10,747 nt of DNA from Sphingomonadales bacterium (lineage in GTDB: Bacteria; Pseudomonadota; Alphaproteobacteria; Sphingomonadales; Sphingomonadaceae), in assembly GCA_004292705.1 (NCBI GenBank), contig RDXA01000397.1, positions 1 through 10,747 on the forward strand. The letters are read 5' to 3'. Positions 1-5,982 of this stretch are shown piece by piece. The notes beneath the pieces were generated by a model. The model saw nothing but the letters and a program-made list of their open reading frames with translations, was not told the DNA's origin and did not search any database. A program made the position numbers and the translations under genes. The first letter of the stretch is position 1, and the number at the start of each line of letters is the position of its first letter.

Positions 1-65
1 TGGAAGCCAGCCAGGCCGCCTTCGCGCGGGTCAGCTCGCTGTCGCTGTTCGACGCGCTGCGCTGA
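1..65 (+). CDS. flgL: C-terminal end of flagellar hook-associated protein FlgL (partial)
   Basis: The window opens inside a + strand reading frame (first full codon at base 3) that ends with TGA at 63-65. Only about 20 residues are visible, ending VSSLSLFDALR. A terminal 'S-L-F-D-x-L' segment after a helical stretch is typical of FlgL, the second hook-filament junction protein, whose terminal helix packs into the D0 core of the axial structure. The neighbours motA and motB are 27 bases downstream, consistent with one late flagellar operon. The identification rests on a very short tail plus context, so it is probable rather than certain; another axial protein with a flagellin-like terminus is the main alternative. 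Confidence 0.6.
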   Translation, partial: EASQAAFARVSSLSLFDALR

Positions 66-77
66 TCCCCTGCCTTC

Positions 78-83
78 AAGGAG
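78..83 (+). promoter_or_regulatory. Ribosome binding site of motA
   Basis: AAGGAG lies 9 bases before the GTG at 93. This strong Shine-Dalgarno match decides the non-ATG start of motA. Confidence 0.75.
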
Positions 84-92
84 TAGTTCCCT

Positions 93-956
93 GTGTTCGT
101 AGCTATCGGAATTGTCGTGCTGCTGGCCATGGTGTTCGGCGGGTTCATGCTGGCCGGAGGCGCCATGGGCCCGGTGCTGGCGGCGCTGCCGTTCGAATTC
201 ATGATGATCGGCGGCGCGGCGGTGGGCGCGACCGTGATCGGCAACTCGATGCACGAGATCAAGCTGCTGGGCGGGGCGATGGGGCGCATCTTCAAGGGGC
301 CGAAATACACCGACGAGGATCACATCGACGCGATCGCGCTGACATCCAAGCTGATGAAGCTGCTGCGGTCCGAAGGCGCAGTGGCGCTGGAAAGCCATGT
401 CAACGAGCCGGGCTCTTCGACCATCTTCAGCGAATATCCGCGCCTCCAGGCCGATCCGGTCGTCACGGCAATGATCTGCGACCCGCTGACGCTGATGGTG
501 GTGTCCTCCGGCACGCTCGATACCCATGCGGTGGAGGAGGTGATCGACAACGCCATCAAGACCCAGCTGCACGAGATGGACGAGCCTGCGCACATGATCC
601 AGTCGCTCGCCGACGCGCTGCCGGCGCTGGGGATCGTCGCGGCGGTGCTGGGGATCATCAAGACCATGGGCGCGATCGACCAGCCCCCGGCGGTGCTGGG
701 CAAGATGATCGGTTCGGCGCTGGTGGGGACGTTCCTCGGGGTGCTGCTCGCCTATGGCTTTGCCGGGCCGCTGGGATCGCGGCTGAAGCAGATCAACATC
801 CATGACCAGCAGATCTTCCATTCGATCAAGCAGGTCATCATCGCGAGCCTGCACGGCTATCCGCAGCCGCTGGTGCTGGAAGCGGCGCGTTCGGGCCTGC
901 CGCCTGCGCACCGTCCCAAGCTTACCGATCTGCTCGACATGATGCGCGGGCGCTAA
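93..956 (+). CDS. motA: Flagellar motor stator protein MotA
   Basis: MotA is the pentameric inner-membrane half of the stator that couples ion flow to rotor rotation. The 287-residue product is close to the usual ~290. Two hydrophobic segments lie at about residues 2-22 and 33-51. A cytoplasmic loop (about 60-170) carries the FliG-facing charges: R92 and E100 in LRSEGAVALE match the spacing of E. coli Arg90 and Glu98. Two more membrane segments follow at about 175-195 and 205-227. P177 (in ALPALGIVAAVLG) and P226 correspond to the conserved prolines Pro173 and Pro222. The start is GTG, supported by a good ribosome binding site. motB begins one base after the stop, so the stator subunits should be translationally coupled. 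Nothing essential appears missing. Confidence 0.96.
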   Translation: MFVAIGIVVLLAMVFGGFMLAGGAMGPVLAALPFEFMMIGGAAVGATVIGNSMHEIKLLGGAMGRIFKGPKYTDEDHIDAIALTSKLMKLLRSEGAVALESHVNEPGSSTIFSEYPRLQADPVVTAMICDPLTLMVVSSGTLDTHAVEEVIDNAIKTQLHEMDEPAHMIQSLADALPALGIVAAVLGIIKTMGAIDQPPAVLGKMIGSALVGTFLGVLLAYGFAGPLGSRLKQINIHDQQIFHSIKQVIIASLHGYPQPLVLEAARSGLPPAHRPKLTDLLDMMRGR

Positions 957-957
957 G

Positions 958-1893
958 ATGGCGCTGTCCGATCCCACCCAGTCGGGCGAAGGCGCGGCGG
1001 CCGCGATCCCGGCGCCGATCATCGTCAAGAAGGTCACCATCGTCGAGGGCGGGCACCACGGCGGGGCGTGGAAGGTCGCCTATGCCGACTTCGTCACCGC
1101 GATGATGGCCTTCTTCCTGCTGCTGTGGCTGCTTGGCGCTACGGAAGAGAAGCAGCGCAAGGGGATCGCCGACTATTTCGCCCCGACGCTGGTGAAGATG
1201 CGGCAGGAAAGCGCCGGATCGGACGGGCTGCTGGGCGGCAGTTCGATAACCGATGCGGATAATTATCCCAATGCCATGGGCCAAACCGGCACGCGCTCGA
1301 TCACCATCCCGCGCGGCGTCACCGGCGGGCCGGTGGAAGGCGGCGGGCGCGGCGAGCTGGATTCCGAAAAGCTCAAGGAGCTGCGCGACACAATCGAGAA
1401 GAAGCTCGTCCAGCGCCGCCAGCTCTCGCACCTCGCGCGGCAGGTGCGGGTGATGCGCGCGCCCGAGGGCATCCGCATCGATCTGGTCGACGATGCCGAT
1501 TTCGCGATGTTCGAGCTCGGCACCACGATCCTCACACAGGAGGCGCGCGGGCTGCTGGAGGTGATGGCGGAGACGCTGAGGGACGAGAGCGCCCCGCTGA
1601 TCCTGCGCGGCCATACGGATTCGCTGCCGTGGCGCGGCGGGATGACGGTGAACAACTGGTCGCTTTCCACCGGCCGTGCCGAGGCCACGCGCCAGGCGCT
1701 GGTGCTGGCCGGGCTGCCGCAGCAGCGCTTCGCCCGGATCGAAGGTGTCGCCGACACCGAGCCGCTGGTGGGGGACAACCCGGCCGATCCGCGCAATCGC
1801 CGCATCTCCCTGCTGCTGCTCGAAGCGCGAAGCGTGGCGGCTACGTTAGGCTCCGGCACTTCTCGGCGCGGTCCGCAGGTTAACCGCATGTAG
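958..1893 (+). CDS. motB: Flagellar motor stator protein MotB
   Basis: MotB is the ion-channel and peptidoglycan-anchoring half of the stator. The 311-residue product has a cytoplasmic N-terminus, then a single membrane helix in WKVAYADFVTAMMAFFLLLW. D44 in that helix is the expected ion-binding aspartate (E. coli Asp32). A periplasmic linker/plug (about 61-165) leads into an OmpA-like peptidoglycan-binding domain (about 170-288), with LILRGHTDSLP, NNWSLSTGRAEA and NRRISLLLLE. The AYADFVTAMMAFF sequence resembles proton-type MotB rather than sodium-type PomB; the ion choice is inferred, not shown. There is no strong ribosome binding site, and the 1-base gap after motA implies coupling. A short polar tail of about 20 residues follows the OmpA domain. 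Confidence 0.96.
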   Translation: MALSDPTQSGEGAAAAIPAPIIVKKVTIVEGGHHGGAWKVAYADFVTAMMAFFLLLWLLGATEEKQRKGIADYFAPTLVKMRQESAGSDGLLGGSSITDADNYPNAMGQTGTRSITIPRGVTGGPVEGGGRGELDSEKLKELRDTIEKKLVQRRQLSHLARQVRVMRAPEGIRIDLVDDADFAMFELGTTILTQEARGLLEVMAETLRDESAPLILRGHTDSLPWRGGMTVNNWSLSTGRAEATRQALVLAGLPQQRFARIEGVADTEPLVGDNPADPRNRRISLLLLEARSVAATLGSGTSRRGPQVNRM

Positions 1894-2010
1894 AAATTTC
1901 TGCGCCAATAAGGTCGGGCAGCGCCAAATCCTCCCGCAGAGCCTTGCATGGGTGTGACGACACACGGCAGGCCGCTGGAGGAATGTCGGATCATTGCAAG
2001 GCAGATTGGC

Positions 2011-3120
2011 ATGAACGAACTCAGGGTTTCCAGCGATACGTCCGCGTTTGAAGTGCCTGCTGTCCTGAACGGGACAGGCAGGCTCGCGGATGATTGCCTC
2101 CGTCAGGTGCTGACGATGATGGATACCTATGGTCTGGTCGTCCTGACCAACCTCCTGTCGGATGCGGAAGCGGATTTTGGCCTCGAACTGATGCGCCAGA
2201 CGATTGACGATCCGGAACGCAGCAAGTGCGCCTTCGCCAGCGAGACGGACAACCGCTATCGGCGCCGCGACTTTTGCTCGCTTCCTTCGACCCCACCCGT
2301 GACGGGCTTCGCGGCCATGCTGTGCCAACGTCTCGAGGGGGTCTATACCGAGTATTGCGGCCGGTCGCGCCCCCTGCTGGAAGTGGCTACATTCACCAGC
2401 TATCTGGGGTCATCGCATCAATATGTTCACCGCGATCCCAGCGGCGTCATCAGCCTGTTTGCGGCGGTGGAAGATGTCTCGGAGCAGCAGGGCGGGACGG
2501 TGTTCGTGCCGGGCACGCACCTCTATGGCGGCGTCGGAAACACCCATGGCGGCACCGCCGAAGAGCTGATGGAACTGTTCCGCATACAAAGTAACTATCG
2601 GATCCTGTGGCACAACCTGAAAAAGCTGTGGTGGATGCGCAAGAACGACACGGCACCACTCGCGCCCGGTGAATTTCTTGATCGGGTGTTCTCGACCAAG
2701 TGGGATCAACACCAGCCAAATCTGCTGCGTTTTGTGCTGGGCAAGAATTCCCAGTTCAGTCTCCGGATGCTCGGACCGCGCACCTTGTGGAAGCTCTATC
2801 GCCAGCGTGAGGCGCTCGGGCAGCTGTTTCAACTGGTCCAGACGGCACCCCGCAAGGGAACGGTCATTCTCTACCGCAGTGATCTGCTGCATGCCGGACC
2901 CGACAACCGATCGCCCCATCCTCGGCGCTTTTTCGGCATGAGCATCGCGCGGGACATCATCGAAACCAAATACTGGCATGACGGGTATTCGCCGCATCCC
3001 ACATTGATGGCTCAAGCCGTGACTCTTGGCGACCTTCTGGAAAATCGTGCCCTGGACGGCACGATCCACCATGCTGAGACACAATCGGAGCGCGCCAGCG
3101 AACTGGTTCCGAATTTCTAG
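2011..3120 (+). CDS. Phytanoyl-CoA dioxygenase (PhyH)-family Fe(II)/2-oxoglutarate oxygenase
   Basis: A 369-residue non-haem iron oxygenase, expected to be soluble and to hydroxylate an unidentified small molecule using O2 and 2-oxoglutarate. The metal triad is visible: H140-x-D142 in YVHRDPSG and distal H294 in SDLLHAGPDN, followed by R305/R306, candidates for binding the 2-oxoglutarate carboxylate. GGTVFVPGTH (161-170) matches the PhyH 'G-x-x-x-x-P-G-S/T-H' strand. An unusual Trp/Lys-containing stretch of about 100 residues (roughly 185-285) separates that strand from the distal histidine. The ATG at 2011 is chosen because AAGG precedes it by 9 bases; an in-frame ATG at 1948 would add 21 residues, and ATGs at 2116/2119 would shorten it. 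Sampled blocks are only about 50% G+C (2581-2640 and 2701-2760, 30/60 each) against about 72% in fliF, suggesting later acquisition. Lying between motB and fliC, it may act on flagellin or its glycan, but that is context only; the substrate is unknown. Confidence 0.85.
   Translation: MNELRVSSDTSAFEVPAVLNGTGRLADDCLRQVLTMMDTYGLVVLTNLLSDAEADFGLELMRQTIDDPERSKCAFASETDNRYRRRDFCSLPSTPPVTGFAAMLCQRLEGVYTEYCGRSRPLLEVATFTSYLGSSHQYVHRDPSGVISLFAAVEDVSEQQGGTVFVPGTHLYGGVGNTHGGTAEELMELFRIQSNYRILWHNLKKLWWMRKNDTAPLAPGEFLDRVFSTKWDQHQPNLLRFVLGKNSQFSLRMLGPRTLWKLYRQREALGQLFQLVQTAPRKGTVILYRSDLLHAGPDNRSPHPRRFFGMSIARDIIETKYWHDGYSPHPTLMAQAVTLGDLLENRALDGTIHHAETQSERASELVPNF
2041..2090 (+). repeat. Nested imperfect inverted repeat near the 5' end of the dioxygenase gene
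   Basis: An outer pair, TCCGCG (2041-2046) and CGCGGA (2085-2090), encloses an inner pair, CCTGCTGTCC (2056-2065) and GGACAGGCAGG (2072-2082). The inner arms are complementary apart from one bulged base, with a loop of about 6 bases. In mRNA this could form a stable hairpin about 30-80 bases after the chosen start codon. It may affect translation or simply be chance in coding sequence. Confidence 0.45.
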
Positions 3121-3147
3121 CAACCACTGACCGCCCGCTGGCACACG

Positions 3148-3175
3148 AAAAGCCCGGAGCCTTGCAGCTCCGGGC
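3148..3175 (-). terminator. Rho-independent terminator of fliC
   Basis: Read on the - strand, a perfect 9-bp GC-rich stem (GCCCGGAGC, 3175-3167, with GCTCCGGGC, 3160-3152) encloses a 6-base loop. It is followed directly by TTTT (3151-3148). It begins about 43 bases after the fliC stop, as expected for an abundantly expressed flagellin gene. On the + strand the hairpin is followed by CTCGCG rather than T residues, so it is at best a weak terminator for the convergent dioxygenase gene. Confidence 0.85.
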
Positions 3176-3183
3176 CTCGCGTA

Positions 3184-3206
3184 CTGCCCTGCGGGGGACA
3201 GGGCAG
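3184..3206 (-). repeat. Second hairpin in the fliC 3' untranslated region
   Basis: CTGCCCTG (3184-3191) and CAGGGCAG (3199-3206) form a perfect 8-bp stem with a 7-base loop. It sits 12 bases past the fliC stop and upstream of the intrinsic terminator in the - strand transcript. No T-tract follows, so it is more likely an mRNA-protecting or accessory structure than a terminator. Confidence 0.5.
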
Positions 3207-3218
3207 GCCGCAGGTGAA

Positions 3219-4046
3219 TTACCGCAGCAGCGACAGCACGTTCTGCTGCGACTGGTTGGCCTGCGCCAGCATCGCGGTCGAAGCCTGGCCGAGGATCTGC
3301 GCCTTGGCGAGCGCGGTGGTTTCCACCGAGTAATCGGTGTCCTCGATCCGCGAACGCGCGTCCGACAGGTTGGTCGAGACATTGGTGAGGTTGTTCACCG
3401 CCGACTGGAGGCGGTTCTGGCCCGCACCCAGCGTGGCGCGCGCGCTGTTGATCGAATCGAGTTCGGTATCGACCGTGCCGACCAGCGTGTTGGCTGCCGT
3501 CGCGGTCGAAACGTCATAGGAACCCGCCGCACCGCCGCTCGCCGCCAGCGTGGTCAGGTCGGCCATGGTCAGGTCGACCGTGTCGGCGCCGTTCGGGCCG
3601 GCCTGCACGGTCACGGTGGCGGTGGTGCCGTCGAACAGGGCCACGCCGTTGAATTCGCTGTTGGTGATGACCTGATCGATCTGCGCGGTCAGCTCGTCGA
3701 CTTCGACCTGCATGTAAGCGCGGTCGGTGGCGTCCTGATAGGTGCCCGAGGCCGACTGCACCGCCAGTTCGCGAACGCGCTGGAGCATGTTGGTCACTTC
3801 GTTGAGCGCACCCTCGGCGGTCTGGGCAAGGCTGATGCCGTCATTGGCGTTGCGGATGCCCTGCTGCATGCCGCGGATCTGCGAGGTCATCGAGGTGGCG
3901 ATGGCGAGGCCGGCGGCATCGTCAGCGGCGCTGTTGATGCGCTTGCCCGACGACAGGCGCTCCATCGCGGTGCCGAGCATCTTGCCCGCGGCGACCGCCG
4001 CGTTGCTGGCGCGCAGGGCCGAGGTGTTGGTGTTGATCACGTTCAT
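3219..4046 (-). CDS. fliC: Flagellin, major filament subunit
   Basis: Flagellin is exported by the flagellar type III system and polymerises into the filament. At 275 residues it is short. The N-terminal D0/D1 part (about 1-140) begins MNVINTNTSALRAS and contains RLSSGKRINSAADDAAGLAIA, LQRVRELAVQS and SEFNGVALFDG. The C-terminal D1/D0 part (about 195-275) ends in IEDTDYSVETTALAKAQIL and QSQQNVLSLLR. Only about 55 residues lie between (140-195), rich in Thr, Ser, Ala and Gly, so the outer D2/D3 domains are almost absent. AGGAG at 4059-4055 is 8 bases before the ATG. It is transcribed opposite to all other genes here, as a single unit with its own terminator. It is the only flagellin in the window; whether the genome carries others cannot be seen. 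Confidence 0.96.
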   Translation of the reverse strand: MNVINTNTSALRASNAAVAAGKMLGTAMERLSSGKRINSAADDAAGLAIATSMTSQIRGMQQGIRNANDGISLAQTAEGALNEVTNMLQRVRELAVQSASGTYQDATDRAYMQVEVDELTAQIDQVITNSEFNGVALFDGTTATVTVQAGPNGADTVDLTMADLTTLAASGGAAGSYDVSTATAANTLVGTVDTELDSINSARATLGAGQNRLQSAVNNLTNVSTNLSDARSRIEDTDYSVETTALAKAQILGQASTAMLAQANQSQQNVLSLLR

Positions 4047-4054
4047 TGGTCAAG

Positions 4055-4059
4055 CTCCT
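4055..4059 (-). promoter_or_regulatory. Ribosome binding site of fliC
   Basis: On the - strand AGGAG is followed by 8 bases and then the ATG at 4046-4044. This is near-optimal spacing, in keeping with high flagellin expression. Confidence 0.75.
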
Positions 4060-4102
4060 GAATGTTCAGGCAGGACGAACAGGCCCGTCGCTGCTGGCCT
4101 AT

Positions 4103-4128
4103 AGAGCGGCGCTTGTCCGGGATGTTTA
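4103..4128 (-). promoter_or_regulatory. Candidate sigma-28-like promoter of fliC
   Basis: On the - strand, TAAA (4128-4125) is followed after 14 bases by GCCGCTCT (4110-4103). The FliA consensus is TAAA, about 15 bases, then GCCGATAA; here the -35 core matches, as do 5 of 8 positions of the -10. The implied transcript would start near 4096, giving a leader of about 50 bases. No sigma-54 -24/-12 pair was found by eye upstream of fliC. Whether this genome encodes FliA cannot be seen here, so this remains tentative. Confidence 0.35.
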
Positions 4129-4160
4129 AGTGCGGAAAAAGATCATTGAAAAACATTATG

Positions 4161-4173
4161 ATGAGTGCCTCAT
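4161..4173. repeat. Short dyad, possible operator
   Basis: ATGAG (4161-4165) and CTCAT (4169-4173) are perfect inverted arms around a 3-base spacer. The dyad lies in the AT-rich centre of the divergent region, about 35 bases upstream of the candidate fliC -35 element. Such a site could bind a dimeric regulator, but a 5-base arm can arise by chance. Confidence 0.25.
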
Positions 4174-4339
4174 ACCGAAAAGACATCTGGCCCTGAAGAG
4201 GCCTTTGTCCCGCCCGGCCCGGGTGTCCCTCACGGGCCACATAGGGGAAGCTACGGGGGCTTAAATTTGCCTCGCGTCCAGCCTGTCTGCGGCAGAGCTT
4301 TGCCACACACGCAGCAATGTAACGGCAACAGGGGTTAGC

Positions 4340-5620
4340 ATGATGGAACCGGCGATCGGCGCGGCGCGGGGCGCAAGGCCAGCGGGCGCGCATGATATCC
4401 TGATCGGCATGACGGTACCGTTGATGGGAGGGCCTTGGCAGCGTGACAGGATCATACTGGGCGATACCTTGCGCGAACCGATGGCCGCCGCCATCGCGCG
4501 TGGCGGAAAGATCGCGATTGCCCTGACCCATGCCGAAATGCCGATGCTGACGCGGTCGGGGGCAAACCGGATCACACTCGCCTATGATCCGGCGGCCCCC
4601 GAAGCCGCGTGCCCGGCGTTGATCGCGGCCTCGGCGCAAGGCGGTTGGCCGGTGGCGGGCGATCCGCAAACCCTCGCGCTGCTGACGCTGGCCGAGCGGA
4701 TCGCGGCGAGCAATATCCCCGTGCTGCTCGAAGGGCCGACCGGCACCGGCAAGGAAGTGCTGGCGCGCTTCGTCCACAATCTCTCGGCCCGCGCGGCTGG
4801 CCCCTTCGTGGCGGTCAATTGCGCCGCCATGCCCGAAGCGATGCTCGAGGCGCTGCTGTTCGGCCACAAGAAAGGGGCCTTCACCGGCGCGGCCGAGGCG
4901 GGCGAGGGGCTGTTCCGCGCGGCGGACGGCGGCACGCTGCTGCTCGACGAGATCGGCGAACTGCCGCTGGCACTGCAATCGAAGATGCTGCGGGCGTTGC
5001 AGGAGGGCGAGGTGCTGCCCCTCGGCGCTACCCGCCCGGTCAAGGTCGATGTGCGGATCATCGCCGCCACCAACCGCGATCTCGCGGCTGAAGCCAGCGC
5101 CGGACGGTTCCGCGAAGATCTGCTCTATCGCCTCAACGTTTTCCCGCTGCGCCTGTCTGCCCTGCGCGACCGGGCAGGCGACATCGCCCCGCTCGCCTTT
5201 GCGATGTTGCTGCGCCACGCGGGCGCGCCTGGCCTGCCGGGCTGGATCGCGCGCGAGGCGCTCGCCCTGCTTGAGAGCCACGCCTGGCCGGGCAATGTCC
5301 GCGAGCTGGAGAATGTGATCCGGCGTGCGCTGCTGCTGGCGGACGGTGCGGCGGTGATCGGGCCGGAGCACATCATCTTCGATACCGCTGTGCGCCCCGT
5401 GTCCGAGGCGGTGCCATTGCTGACCCGGATCACCGCCCCGCGCTCGCTCTCCGATGTCGCCTTCGCGTCCGAAGCGCGCGCGATCCTCGACACTCTGAGC
5501 CGCCATGGCGGCAACCGCGCAGCGACCGCGCGCACGCTCGGCATTTCGGAGCGCACGCTGCGCTACCGCCTCGCCTCGATGCGCGGGGCGGGGATGCTGG
5601 CGGCAGGAGGCGCGGCATGA
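4340..5620 (+). CDS. Sigma-54-dependent flagellar transcriptional activator, FlbD/FleQ-like
   Basis: An AAA+ enhancer-binding activator that should remodel sigma-54 RNA polymerase at flagellar promoters. It has 426 residues. The central AAA+ domain (about 108-345) contains Walker A GPTGTGKE (132-139), the sigma-54-contacting loop GAFTGA (179-184), Walker B TLLLDEIGEL (199-208), the arginine-finger region REDLLYRLNVFP (258-269) and sensor II WPGNVRELEN (316-325). A Fis-type helix-turn-helix, GGNRAATARTLGISERTLRYRL, lies near 390-411. The first ~105 residues show no recognisable receiver domain with its acidic pocket and lysine. Tandem ATGs at 4340 and 4343 follow AGGGG (4330-4334). The stop overlaps fliE by four bases. 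Caulobacter FlbD is likewise encoded beside fliF-fliG, which supports a flagellar role; whether it is a FlbD orthologue or FleQ-like is not settled. Confidence 0.9.
   Translation: MMEPAIGAARGARPAGAHDILIGMTVPLMGGPWQRDRIILGDTLREPMAAAIARGGKIAIALTHAEMPMLTRSGANRITLAYDPAAPEAACPALIAASAQGGWPVAGDPQTLALLTLAERIAASNIPVLLEGPTGTGKEVLARFVHNLSARAAGPFVAVNCAAMPEAMLEALLFGHKKGAFTGAAEAGEGLFRAADGGTLLLDEIGELPLALQSKMLRALQEGEVLPLGATRPVKVDVRIIAATNRDLAAEASAGRFREDLLYRLNVFPLRLSALRDRAGDIAPLAFAMLLRHAGAPGLPGWIAREALALLESHAWPGNVRELENVIRRALLLADGAAVIGPEHIIFDTAVRPVSEAVPLLTRITAPRSLSDVAFASEARAILDTLSRHGGNRAATARTLGISERTLRYRLASMRGAGMLAAGGAA
5605..5610 (+). promoter_or_regulatory. Ribosome binding site of fliE
   Basis: AGGAGG lies 6 bases before the fliE ATG, inside the last codons of the upstream activator gene. 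It is the strongest Shine-Dalgarno site in the operon and supports a start overlapping the activator stop codon. Confidence 0.7.
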
Positions 5621-5979
5621 ATCCGGTTGGTCGCACCACTTTCGGCGTCGAGGATGTGATGGCTCTGCGCAGCCAGGTGCTCGCCCGCAGCAGTGCCCTG
5701 CGCGATGTGCGCAGCGCGAGCGAGGCGGGGCGCGCTTTTGCTCCGCCTCAGGCCCCCGGCGCAGGCTTTGCCAGCACGCTGGAAACCGCGCTCCAGCAGG
5801 TCAGCGCGGTGCAGGAACATTCGAGCGCGATGCAGGTCGCCTATGAACGCGGGGCTGTGACCGACATCGCGCAGGTCATGCTGGCGCGGCAGGAAGCCGG
5901 TGTCGCCTTCGAGGCCACGCTGCAAGTGCGCAACAAGTTGCTCACCGCCTATCAAGACATCATGCGGATGGGGGGCTAA
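5617..5979 (+). CDS. fliE: Flagellar hook-basal body complex protein FliE
   Basis: FliE joins the MS ring to the proximal rod and is an early export substrate. The product has 120 residues, somewhat longer than the E. coli protein (104), with the extra length in the variable N-terminal half. The diagnostic C-terminal helix is clear at about 84-118, including VMLARQEAGVAFEATLQVRN followed by KLLTAYQDIMRM. A second helix at about 51-75 (FASTLETALQQVSAVQEH) is also typical. The ATG shares ATGA with the activator stop. fliF begins 3 bases after the stop, so FliE and its MS-ring partner are made together. Confidence 0.95.
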   Translation: MNPVGRTTFGVEDVMALRSQVLARSSALRDVRSASEAGRAFAPPQAPGAGFASTLETALQQVSAVQEHSSAMQVAYERGAVTDIAQVMLARQEAGVAFEATLQVRNKLLTAYQDIMRMGG

Positions 5980-5982
5980 TCG

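Larger units (their letters stand above)
4047..4339. other. Divergent intergenic region between fliC and the sigma-54 activator operon
   Basis: This 293-base gap has no credible gene. It should contain the promoters for fliC (leftward) and the activator-fliEFGHIJ operon (rightward). Its middle (about 4131-4165) is much more A+T-rich than its surroundings. It includes a short dyad ATGAGTGCCTCAT (4161-4173) and an inverted repeat GGCCCG/CGGGCC (4216-4221 and 4233-4238). A second sigma-28-like arrangement lies on the + strand: TAAATTTG at 4262-4269, with GCCTGTCT at 4281-4288. No functional assignment can be made from the sequence alone. Confidence 0.6.

Noticed and set aside
1948..2010. Upstream ATG (1948) as start of the dioxygenase
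   Set aside because: It extends the frame by 21 residues with no recognisable domain and no clear ribosome binding site, whereas ATG 2011 has AAGG at a suitable distance. It cannot be excluded.
1894..2010. Promoter, terminator or small gene between motB and the dioxygenase
   Set aside because: No convincing -10/-35 pair, T-tract hairpin or coding frame is visible. TGTG/CACA at 1953-1964 is too short to interpret.
3162..4061. 299-codon + strand frame covering the whole fliC gene
   Set aside because: It is the antisense shadow of an unmistakable flagellin. It is Arg/Gly/His-rich, runs through the fliC terminator, and has no ribosome binding site or motif.
4047..4339. Sigma-54 (-24/-12) promoter in the divergent region
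   Set aside because: I looked for GG and GC elements 10 bases apart on both strands. Partial matches such as AGGCAC on the - strand near 4171-4166 lack the GC of the -12 element.
4043..5506. 487-codon - strand frame opposite the sigma-54 activator
   Set aside because: The + strand product has complete AAA+ and helix-turn-helix motifs. The antisense translation is low-complexity and would cover the divergent promoter region and reach the start of fliC.
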